Positions 36,056-47,100 of a DNA stretch of 60,000 nucleotides are shown piece by piece; the first letter of the stretch is position 1, and each line of letters opens with the position of its first letter. The stretch is taken from contig NC_134033.1 of assembly GCF_964204645.1 (NCBI RefSeq), forward strand, positions 4,748,231 through 4,808,230, in the 5' to 3' direction. The stretch comes from Tubulanus polymorphus (lineage: Eukaryota; Nemertea; Palaeonemertea; Tubulaniformes; Tubulanidae). A program made the position numbers and the translations under genes. A model generated the notes under the pieces. The model did not search any database. It saw only the letters and a program-made list of their open reading frames with translations, and had not been told where the DNA came from.

Positions 36056-37090
36056 GAAATTATAACATAATATAACACTCAGTTTTATACATAATTATAT
36101 AGATATATAAATATGTTATAAAAGTTATAATATCGATGAAAGATGCCCGTGAAGCGAAATGCTTGTAAAAAGGGTCACCTCAACACACTTTTACAATCAC
36201 ACAATCACATACACAATCACATTCATACAAAAGGAAAATCAATAATGTAATAAATGGCGAATAATTAGCTAAATCGTACAGTTAGAGATTGTGGTATTTT
36301 TGAATTTATATTTGAGTTCACCCAGCGATTTAGAAATTTGTAAACTGTTGGGAAGGTTTTGCCAAAGACTAGGTATTGAACGGAGAAATGAGTTATGAAA
36401 TACATTTTTTCGGTGATAGGAAATTCGTGGAAAATTACGTTGTCGCGTATTATAGCAATGATTTGATGAATTTCTTTTTGAATTGACGGATTATTTAGTT
36501 GGAAGTTGGTTATTAATGAAAAGATATGCATATCTTATTGATTCAAATTTAATTAGAAATTTAGAATTTAAATATCCTGCAGTGTTTATGCTAAAAAATT
36601 GATACCTCGTTTCTCCTCTGCTGAGGAGCTTTAAAGTTGACCCGACCGGCCGCTAATCTACCCTGTACATTAATTTTTTCTGAGCTAAATGATCGATACT
36701 AGACAGGTTCAGATATGTCGGCCCATGTTGATACATGTGGTCAGCAGTATCGCATTGTATCATTTATTTTCCATTATCAAAATGAAATAAACTAAGACCT
36801 TTACCCTGTCTGGATTTTGCAAGGGATGCGGATTCGAAAAGAAAATTCACGGCCGGAATTTTTTTCAAATTGCTCGTCACTACGCTGTTAAGCGGTAAAA
36901 AGATCGTCATGTAGTCCATGTGTAGGGCCTATCATTTCACTATGCTTTACCGCGTCTGAGTTCGTGGAAATGGTGCAGCGTATTCATTATTTGTTTTTGA
37001 GAACATCCTACAAGTTTCTACTAATTGTAGACGTTCTTAAAACCCTCCAGTTTAAGAAAATAAATTCTTGTATATGGTACTTTCAAAAGA
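36056..37090. other. AT-rich stretch with retroelement 3'-end character, no gene
   Basis: The minus-strand frame at 36265-36531 (88 codons, IHIFSLITNFQLNN...VYKFLNRWVNS) and the adjacent AT-rich tail at about 36060-36180 look like the degraded 3' end of a LINE, possibly belonging to the element at 37-39.9 kb. The rest shows no coding signal. Confidence 0.3.
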
Positions 37091-37174
37091 TCATTTCATG
37101 CACCGCCGAAAAATTTTACAGTCCCGTAGCGTTATAACGAGCTTTGACCATAGTATGGGCGTGTGTTTGAAATG

Positions 37175-37320
37175 TGACCATTTCGTTTCGTATTTCGGTT
37201 CGTAATTTAGCACTACTGGCAAAAAAATTTCCATTTCGTAATTTCGTAGTTTCGTAATTTCGCTCCCTATTTCGTAATTTCGTTTCATATTTCGTGATTT
37301 CGTAGTTTCGTACTTTAGCG
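37175..37320. repeat. Short tandem array of a CGAAATTA-type motif
   Basis: Imperfect repeats of TTTCGTAATTTCGTAGTTTCG on plus (CGAAATTACGAAA on minus), spaced about 7-14 bases, lying inside the broken LINE linker region. It replaces the sequence where the reverse transcriptase should begin. Confidence 0.7.
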
Positions 37321-38850
37321 GGACCCTCTTGGGCATATAATCCTTGTGACTCAAATTTGGTTTTGACAGGTTTTTAGACAATTCACTTCCAACAGTACTG
37401 AAATATTTACAAAATGCATAACTTATGGTTGATTTGTTTTTACATAATACGCCGTCTACATTAAAAAGGGACACAGTCTTTATTATGAGATTTTCCCAAC
37501 ACATCTTTCATGGTAGCCCAGAGTTTACGGCTATTGTTTTTGAACTTGAATAATTTATTACTATAAAATTGTGTCATCCATAGTTTGCGAATGTTATGTT
37601 GAGTTTAACAATTTCTTCTGGTGCATAATAATCGATAATGCGCGTTTTGATTATCATTAAAGTACACATATGCAGCATTAACATCTAGCTGTTTATCGGT
37701 GACCAATCGGTCGCCAAAATAGCACGGTTGATAAAATTTATATTTACATCTGTAATTTTTCTTCGCTTAAAGAAACGGGGATTTTCATTTACATGCGCGG
37801 TTTTATCAATTGAAACGAGGCAAGGCAGGTGATCTGACAAGTGGGATAGCAAAATACAAGAGTTAATACTTCCTTTAATATTAGAATCAACATATATATT
37901 ATCTATCAAAGTAGCAGAATTTTTGGTTATACGAGTTGGATGAATGATAGATGGATATAGCCCATTTGTTAGATTAAAATCTAAAAATCTAGCCGTATTA
38001 GCATGATTATCAATTTTTAGAAAAATATCAAGATTTTGGTCAGTCCCAATCATGACTCACTTATTTTCATTCTTAACTTTCTCTGCACAGATACTGTAAT
38101 CATCATCTCACTTGTACCTTGTACACGGTATATCTCAACTACGACAATATTGTCATCTAACTATATAAAACAGGACTCGAATTGACCAGATTTGAAAATA
38201 CATAGATCATTCCGTTATGAAAAATGCAAATCATAACGTACATTAATGGCTACACCACCGCCCTGGCTTTTTTCTCTGTGTTTTTCAACTAGACTCTAAC
38301 CAGGTATTTGAACTTTACAAACATTGTCGTCACTAAGTAACGTTTCATATGATAGAATTAAGTGTAATTTACATGACTGCTGATTAAAGATATTAATTAT
38401 ATTTCTTAGATCTGTTATCTTACTACAGAGACTGTGTATATTAAGTTGAAGAATATTGAAATTAGAATCATCGAATTTGATCTTACTTATGTCATACTGA
38501 TATCTATATAAGGACAATCATTATTCAAAGGATTAGAGTCGATTAAGTCGTGATCTAATAAGTAATCAGAATTATTCTGAATGACCTTGATACGGTCTGT
38601 TACATTTATATTACCGAGACACATTGATATTTTATATAAAAAAAGATTAGATCCAATAATGATAGACAGAGATCATCACTCTGTACTTGTCGTAAATAGG
38701 CTCATGTTTATTCTTGGACATTTGGCTTTTTGGTGGTCTTTTCGGTAGAGGGAGGCGTCTCAGTTAGGTATTACGTTTCTTTCCGGTGTTACCCGTCTGT
38801 GGCGTCGCACAGACATCGCTTTCGCCGATTCCTTCAACTGCTTCGCAGAA

Positions 38851-39597
38851 TTACTTTATCAGAGCTAACTTCCCGGTTTCACTAAGATGGATGTCACTTC
38901 TATCGGTCACTGAATAATAGCCGGCGAGTACTTTGCCATAGGTCGACTTCAAAGATGTGTCATTGTCGATAAATGACATGTTGTTCTTCAAGCACAACTT
39001 TCCCATATAAGAATTAATTTCTGATACTGTGTTGTTGAAGTCTTTTACATTGTAACTGCCGCATTTTCTCGGAATGATGCTGTATAGATGTATCTGAGAT
39101 TTTGGATAATGCTCAGCTGTCTTGGTTAATAATAATGACAAGTTCATTTTTACGGTATCGGGGTCATTCTTGTTTTGAGTGGCATCATTCATGCCGAGAT
39201 GAAGGATGACATCAATGACTGATGACGCGGTCACTGTATTGTCAGCGGTATCGAGAAGCGAAGCAATGTTATCGCTAGATGCACCCGGCTGACGGATTAC
39301 AAAGCCGGTCGGAAATTCACTATTTCGGAGATTTGAGTCGTCTATCAAAACAATGGACGATTCCTGGGAACTATTTACGGTAGTGCCGGGCGTTTTCTCG
39401 GTGTTATTCTCGGTGTCATTCATCGCGCCACATTTGAAACACTTAGGAGGTGATTTTGACGGACAGTCATATGAATTGTGAACATCACCTAGGCAATGCT
39501 GACAGCATATGCCCGAACAGTATATCCTAGCTGACTTTTGTATATGTTGGAATGACTGCTTCGATCTTTTATAAAGATCAAGTCGAGTTCCATCCAC
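38851..39597 (-). pseudogene. LINE ORF1: zinc-knuckle plus SGNH-hydrolase-like domain
   Basis: The N-terminal part has Cys clusters CCQHCLGDVHNSYDC and CFKCG. From about residue 85 an SGNH/GDSL-type esterase fold is indicated by block I (VLIDDSNLR, in place of GDS-N), block III (LHLGMND, the GxND motif) and block V (DIHLSETG, the DxxH dyad). Esterase domains in ORF1 are a known feature of CR1-type LINEs. The open frame starts inside the protein; the preceding piece 39667-39867 (IIPRQNGGIVRTCVVNRPF) is in another frame, so ORF1 is broken at least once. Confidence 0.7.
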
Positions 39598-39867
39598 ATT
39601 TAATCCCGAAAGTTTTAAAGAAGTTTTACTTTCCTCGTTTATCGTTGTGATAAGATACGATTTTATCTAGCTTCGATAACCTGCTGGTGCGAAAGTTTGT
39701 TTCCACCTTTCTCTTGATAATTCACACATCATGGCAGAGTTCTTGATATCCTGATTGCTTTGAAGTAGATAATTTTTAAATAGAAACGGACGATTCACGA
39801 CACACGTTCGAACTATTCCGCCATTTTGTCTCGGGATGATCATGAAGTACTCATGAGGGGTACTCAT

Positions 39868-42291
39868 GATGGGTACTCATTAGGGTGCTCATAATGGGTA
39901 CTCACAGGATTATCATTTCCTACTGTTGTCGTGCATATTACTCACTGAAAATATGTGAATAAATAAATAAATTAAACTTGATTCAATACTACATTCATAC
40001 TTAATTTATTGAAATTAAACTAAGTAAAAATCAACAGCTCGACAACTAAAATCAACAACTAAAATACTCGTCTCTAAAATAAGTCAGTCTTAAATTTATG
40101 ACTAATGTTGATTTCAACCTGACTTCACAACACACCATGTGGCCTAGCTCAGTCAGTTGTGACGGTACATACTTTAAAAAAGTCTTATTAGGACCAGAAA
40201 GGACAGGCAGCTGAATTAAAACATTGCTTTTAGCAAGTTGACTCCATGATTTCAACAATTGCTACTGCGAATTAGGAAAGTGGTCGGCCCGTTCCCACAG
40301 GGGGTGTGCTGGGGTGTGCTCCACCTCTAGAGTTCCGCTATTTTTTCACAAAGAAAATTCATAAGATAACATTAATGTTTCATGACTTTGGTGGACCATG
40401 CTACGGGAACGATTTATGAAATCAATTTGAGTAATCATTTAAATAAAATAAAATCATTGATTAGCTGATTCCTGTTAGGGCCAAGTTAAAAAAAAATTCC
40501 GTGCAATATACCATGCAAAAAATATATTGCTTCGTTTCTTCGCCCGTTTCTGTGTGGCGCAAAAACGAAATTTACCGCGCAGAAACGCGCCAAAACGAGC
40601 GCAGAAACGAACTTCGTTTTAGCGCCCGTTTTGGCGCGTTTTAGCGCAGTGATTTCTCGATTTTGCGCAGTGCTCCCTATCTGCCTTATCCCATCTCCCA
40701 ACGGAAACTTGCGGTTGCATGTTCTGAATCTAGTCAGGTTTATAGTAAGGTTGTCTGGTTTATCCGATATTAACTCAACAATTCTAAAACGTTTCCTTAA
40801 TAGTTAATTTGAAAAATCGGAAATTCTGAAAAAATAAGAAAAAAACCTGGAAATAGAGAGAAACCCTGGAATAAAAGAAGCATGAAATTCAGGATCCTGA
40901 AATAAAGATATAGGACATAAGTAATAAACAAACTGCTATTTCTATCTGTAGACCCAGAGACCCACAGGACCCTGACGTAAATAGCACCCTATTTACTAAT
41001 TAACGCAATTATTTAAAATTGTATTAATATTCATGCATTTCTATAACTTACTAACTCACCGAGTAAGTTCCTAAACTAATTAAACCTATAAAACATAATT
41101 TCGACTGTTAATGTTTCTCAAACTTACAGTTTATCCAATCCTGTGTGTGTAATGTGTGAATCCAATGATAATCCTCGAGTCAATTTGAATCCTTGTGTTT
41201 TTGGTAACAGTTTTTTTTAGCACAGTTTATATAAATCCGGAATTACTTCCGCGCGATTCCATTCCAACTAAATCCTGAACAAGATGAGAATTCAAATTCC
41301 ATTTTATTTCCAGTAACAGCAAGGTTTTTGAGAACAGTCTATCTTAAATTCGTTTAAGCGCGATTCACAAGACATATTCACAAGAGGTGTCTATATTTTA
41401 CGGGAGACAGTTTGAGCACCTCTGTCCAGACTGGTTAACCATATACCATCGCGACAACCGCTAGGTGTGAACATACACGGACACCCAAATATAATAATCT
41501 GTGCGAACGACAAGAATTGTCGAACACAAAGAAGCTTCATATTTCAAATTATCTAACTACCGGGGTCACTGGTCATAATCCATCTTCGCTCTATAAAAGC
41601 GCGGTTCTACAGAAATCAATACATTCTGAACTGCATGAAGTACGTATCAACTTATAGTATGAATCAGACACTAGAAATATCTAATAGCAGTTGATTTGAT
41701 TTAAAAATTGAATAATCAAATTTGATGATGCCGCCAACACCAGGTCGTGCTCACGAAACATTATCATCTGTGATAGGACGCATAATTAGTCATACTCGTC
41801 GATGATTGGCTAATTGGTACAAAATATGCATAATCTAAACTGAATGAAACCGGTTTCGACCCGCGCGTCGAGTGGGCATTTGACACATTTCACGTGACTT
41901 TTCTCATTTTCTACTGAAGGTCATTGAATATGTATCGGAATCTGTTCATTTCAGATATACAGTAAACCCCGAATCCTGACTACAACAAAAATTATTTTCT
42001 GATTTCCTGATACATTTTACGACCTTTATCTCGGACGTCGCTTACCTCGGAGCGAAAAACTGCTAAAAGAAGAAATGAGAACACGCGCCATCGAAATATT
42101 ATCAGTGTTGTTTATGGTTTCATGAAATTGTTTTTTTTTTCAAATTTCGTGATTTTATCGATTTCTTTGCGCGACACGTTCATTGAGAGCTGTGTTTATA
42201 TGGACGGGTTAAAACTGGATGCGCACCGGACAGACACATAGCTGATTTCAGCACAAACGATCAGTTTAATTGTGTTATACAATGTAACTTT
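39868..42291. other. Intergenic region upstream of copy E, no gene seen
   Basis: Mostly AT-rich, with no coding frame I can support on either strand. It contains a GC-rich palindrome (40577-40647) and short runs such as the stretch of T at 42131-42141. The promoter of E would lie in the following part (42.4-42.87 kb), but no clear core element was identified. Confidence 0.5.
40577..40647. repeat. GC-rich inverted repeat able to form a hairpin
   Basis: Arms of about 34 bases face each other almost without a loop: GCGCAGAAACGCGCCAAAACG on the left against CGTTTTGGCGCGTTTTAGCGC on the right, with centre GAACTTCG and only a few mismatches. Flanking sequence (CGCCCGTTTCTG, GGCGCAAAAACG) is built from the same words, so the block may be part of a larger palindromic element. 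Confidence 0.8.
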
Positions 42292-42416
42292 ATTCAAACA
42301 TCGTCAACCCGTTTTCTAGAAGACTAATTATAACTCCGAAATACGTTATTTGCTGCATTTGTTGGCTCGTTATGAGCACAGTTCCTATTCTACCGCTGTC
42401 ATCGTCGTCTTACTTG
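42292..42416 (+). pseudogene. Receptor-family relic: TM4 region only
   Basis: About 125 bp closely matching copy E 48444-48573. The open translation NIVNPFSRRLIITPKYVI, CCICWLVMSTVPILPL, SSSSYL corresponds to the second intracellular loop, TM4 and start of loop 2, with two codons deleted. Similarity ends sharply on both sides. It lies about 450 bases upstream of gene E in the same orientation. Confidence 0.85.
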
Positions 42417-42868
42417 GTTGGTGTTTGTTCTGCGAAAAGTCAATAGCGAACAAGACCATGCCCGCTACAACACTAAGTGTTCTATAGAGACGCAGAATGT
42501 TTTGAGGTATGGATAGAAAATGTCATCGAATATTATCAAAAACTGAACGAAGTTCGGGATCGACAGTAAATATATTTTTAGAGAAATAATTGCACATGTT
42601 TATAAACCCGATATATTGAAACACGTCTTAATTTAGAAACCGCGGTAATTACAGCGAAACCGAGAACAGAAGAAAGTTTCACAAATACGAGACTGGCGCC
42701 AGTTTGATGGGAGATCTTTTTAACAAAATAATTAGACTCTGATCCATTCGTCAACTTTTCTCATTAGCAAATTCGTCATTACATTGCAGCTACTCTTCAA
42801 AGGAATGTCGTGAAAACTTTGGAAATAGTTAGAAATGTGTTTGTCTTGAAGCGTAAATTGTGTTCAAT

Positions 42869-44101
42869 ATGCAGCGAATGAAAGTGTTGTTCGTAGTTTT
42901 AGTGATCGCTTGCGGAGACTGTATATTTACGCGGGCTGATCGCGCAAACTCTGTCGAGGAAGCCGCGTCTGTTACAGTCAGTTCATCTTGTAACAACACT
43001 CAATACTCCGTCGATTCTACGTCTGGTTACATCGTTTCACCGAACTATCCGTCGTTAGCGCGCGGTGTTGAATGTCGTTGGTTCGTCAACAGCTCTTTGC
43101 CGGGAAGTTTTCTCGTTCAAGTTTACTACGATATCGAGCCGTCGATATTCTGTAACGAAAACTACCTTCTCGTCGGTGAGTCCGACAACAAACTCTGCGC
43201 TACCGGAAGAAAACAACTAGATATCCGCAGTAACGGGTTGATTTCGTTGTTGTTTAGGACTAACGTCGATGGAGCGCGAGGTAGTCGGGTTTACATCATA
43301 TATCGTTTTGAAGAACAGAGTCGCTTGAAAATCTTACATACATGTCACAAGCATGCAGTAAAAGAATTACCAACTCAAACAGGTTATGAATTCATGATTT
43401 CTACCCGGCAATGTAAATTGTTGTTAGAATGGATCGGGATGCCAGACGGGTTTGCAATGAATTTAACGTTTATACAGATAGATTTCAGATTATATCCAGG
43501 TGAGGATCCGATGAAAACTCGTCCTCAAATTTACGACGGATGGAACAGCACCAGTGAACCTATAGCTCTTATACGAGAACAAACCGGACATCCACCTTCA
43601 TCGTTTTATACCAAAACTAATAAAGCGTGTGTAGAATTTGAAAGTGTCATTCACGTTGTGTCGTTTAAGTCGCAGTTACTCGTGCAAGTTTACAAAATAT
43701 CAGATTGGAACGTCTCTAACCCGTTAATTCAAGTCTATATTAAATCAGGACTGCTCACTACAATTGATGGAATACCACACATATCAACTCAGTCTAAACA
43801 CTTATACTGCTGGTCTATCACAGTCGATGTTCTGCAGTACGTCGTCTTCAACTGGACACGTGATCTCGTCTCGTCACCAGGTGTCGTTGGTGTATATAAA
43901 CAGGAAGGGTTACGTATTGTGAGAACTGATATTTTACTCAGTTTTAACCATCTTAAATCTCTGAGTGTAAAATCAGACGGATTTCTCGTCATTCTGTGCG
44001 TTTTCACGACATCGGATTTTTTAAGATCGAATTTGAAAATAGAATTAAAAGTGAAATCACTGACAATATCAGATGTCTACGTCAACAAGCGACGGATATG
44101 G
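42869..44101 (+). CDS. Copy E exon 1: signal peptide and CUB-type modules
   Basis: 411 codons ending ATGG|GTAAGT. After the signal peptide comes CUB1 (about residues 40-150: SSSCNNTQYS, GYIVSPNYPSLARG, ECRWFV, IFCNENYL, KLCATG). A second CUB-like module follows (TCHKHAVKEL ... QIYDGWNSTSEP ... YKISDWNVSNP), then a third (LYCWSITVDVLQYVVFNW ... LVILC). Glycosylation sites are frequent. Sequence is clearly diverged from A-D here, unlike the tracts in exons 2 and 3. Confidence 0.85.
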
Positions 44102-47100
44102 GTAAGTTATAACAATGATTTGTAAATTTGGTTCGTGTAAAAGAATCATTGTAATAATCTATGATTTTGATGGCGATTTTGACCAGTGAAACTTTACCGA
44201 GAAACTTGGAATAACAACGTTATGTGTGACCCAAAACACATGTGGTTTACGTGGAGTAATTATGATGATTTGTGGATAATTTCAGGTTGTGAGTGGATTG
44301 ATATTGTCGTATTGTAAACGTTCAATGCTGTTATCAATTCTCTTATATTTCAGCATTCAAACACAAACTCAATATCAGCTAATCGATTGTTCCCGAGATC
44401 AAAGAATACACTGTATCGTGTAACTACATTACAACTAAACTGGAAAGTGAACATCTATGTAGAACGGTTGAAACTAACAGTGCTATCAGAAAACTGTGAT
44501 CGAGCTGGTTTTTATATATTTGATGGTAGTAATTTCACAGCTAGACGCTATGGTCCGTATTGTCCTGGTTCATTCTACGGTCGATCAGTCGTCAGCCTGA
44601 TTACATCAGGTGGACCGGTTACTGTAGTAGCATACGCTTATTACTATAACGATCAGCAGTTAACAGTTGATCGTTCTGACCAGTCATATCTTAGATTTGC
44701 TCCTACTGATTGTGATGGTTATGTTCTACAGGAAGAAGAACGTCGGATCAATATGACGTCACACTGTCTCGTGATTACACCTGAAAATCGACGCCTTCGC
44801 TTGAAAAATATTCACATATTATCAGAACACGAATATCAAATTGACCGATGTTTTCTCAAGATGTCATTGTCATGTGATCAGTTTCTGAGTTTGGGTAATC
44901 AGTTTCTTAATAACAGTCTCGTATTAAACACTGTAGATTTCACAGGTCGGTATTGGTTCTGGCATACACCACTAATTGTTAAACTACGTCGTAAATGTCT
45001 AGGAGTGAAAAAAGGAGGTAATTCTGGATTTGCCGGTTCCCTTATCCCAATTGTGGCAAAAGATAAATGCGGACTCGTGCAGTCCCCGAACTACCCGGGT
45101 GAGGCACGACGTACATCAGAATCGATTTCATATAGATTTGAAAACCCGACACTACAGAATGTATTTCAATATTACAGATTTATTGTCAAATTCATTGGAT
45201 CAGTTTCATGCGAAACAGACAGATCCGGTCGATATGATCCTATTATTTTGATACAGCTACTAGAATACGAGCTCTACCTAAATGGAAAACGTTTGAAAAT
45301 TATTAGTACTCAGCTTGAAACTAAAATATGTGAAAATAACGCGGTTCGTGGACTTATATTCTATAGTTTAACAGATAATAATCTGCGTTTTGAAGTTAAG
45401 AATAATATCCCCACGTTTAAAATACAATACACTTTACACGAGTCGTTACCGATTAAACATTTCGATGGTTTCTACTGTAAACAAGGATTTCTGGATTCCG
45501 GAATTTCCTGCATCAAATTCATCGGAGATGAACGTCTGAATTGGGAGAACGCTGAAATATACTGTAGACAGAAGTACGCGGGACATCTACTCAGTATCAA
45601 CTCAGAACAGGAAATGATTTCCATCAAAAGATTATTCGCGACAGAACTTCTCCGAATGGCGTACACATTGAAAGCGCTCATAATGATGATTGGATTGAAA
45701 TGGCAGGTAAGACTAATGTTGGCAAATATTTATTAGAAAAGTAAGATTTTTAATGAAAAATTGTTAAATAATTTATCATTTTGTTCACGAAACAGAATGA
45801 TGGTTATTACACGTGGACTGACGGTAAACCATTGAGCTACACAGAGTGGTATAAACCTGTTATAAATGAAACGATACCAGAAGTTATTCGAGGATTGATA
45901 TCTCCGCTAAGAAAACAACCGATAAATGACGTCAATATGCCGTGTACGGCGATGATGCTGAATAATCCACGAGGATCGGCGAACTGGGTTCGATTCCCGT
46001 GTCAAATCGAGGAGACGCACACGACATTCATTTGTGAAACAGAAAGAATAGATTCCAATGCATCTTCGCAAAACGATACTACTGGAATAAAGTGGAAAAA
46101 CTTTGAACGATTTAACTCCACGTGTCTAAGAGGATGGATTTATATAGAAGCGCATTGCTATCAGATACTTACAGCCTGGCAAACGCTCCAATCTGAAAGT
46201 TTAACAATCCACACAGCTAGAGAAATGTGTCTTACAATCGGCGGAGACATAGGTATAATAACATCTAATATTGAAAATCAGTATTTGATAAATGTTTTCC
46301 ACTATCAGCATCAATATGGCGCTATACTGACTAATCATACGAGCGGAAGAATTGTGGCAATAAAACCAATTGTAATTAGAAATTGGATAACATATTTTCA
46401 AACAGTGAAATGGTCAGTGACTGCCTTTGATAATGTCACAGATGAAGCGCATTCCGTGTTATGTTCCTATAATGTAACTGGTGAAGAGTTAGCTTCTATA
46501 AGCGGTTGTAAATCGTGGCAGTTTGAATGTAACGATCACAGATGTATCAGCGACCATCGCGTATGTGATACCAGAAACGACTGTCAACACGGTGAAGATG
46601 AACTCAATTGTACGGATATCAATTTACACAGTCAGTTCCGCTGTAACGATGGACAGGTTATATCGATTAGCGGTTTCTGTGACTTTATGAGAGATTGCGT
46701 CGATGGCTCGGATGAGAACTCTTGCTATCATCGACCGTGTTTATCTACGCAATATCGCTGTTCTAATCACCAATGCATCGATAGTTATAAACGATGTGAC
46801 GGACTAGCCAACTGTAAAGACGGTTCCGATGAGATTGGATGCACTGCCGAGCTTTGTCAGGGGTTCTCGTGCGTGGACGGTGAATGTATTAGTTCCCAGT
46901 TGTATCGGGATGGTGTCGTGGATTGTAGCGGAAGTCTCGAAGAAGACGAATTGGTCACTAATATGACAGTGAATCCCGAGGTTTACTGTAATAATGACAA
47001 TCACTGTACGACTCGTTTCACGGATCTGTGTAAGGAATCGGATGAACAAAGATGTTCGTTCAATTCTCCGCGCTGTTATTCCCGACACGAAAGGTGTATT

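Larger units (their letters stand above)
37091..39867 (-). mobile_element. Degraded CR1-like LINE with esterase-type ORF1
   Basis: Minus-strand series in the right order: ORF1 N-terminus (39867-39667), ORF1 zinc-knuckle and SGNH domain (39597-38851), endonuclease pieces (38517-38296 and 38053-37685) and a linker before reverse transcriptase (37504-about 37330: STISYAFCKYFSTVGSELS). Endonuclease blocks LQLNIHSLCSKITDLRNI, SATLIDNIYVDS and LSDHLPCLVSI are recognisable. No reverse transcriptase motifs are seen, so the copy is 3'-deleted or rearranged. Confidence 0.75.

Noticed and set aside
42860-42868. Earlier start of gene E at GTG
   Set aside because: GTG starts are not expected in animal nuclear genes, and the ATG at 42869 directly begins the signal peptide. 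The same applies to the GTG upstream of A-D exon 1.
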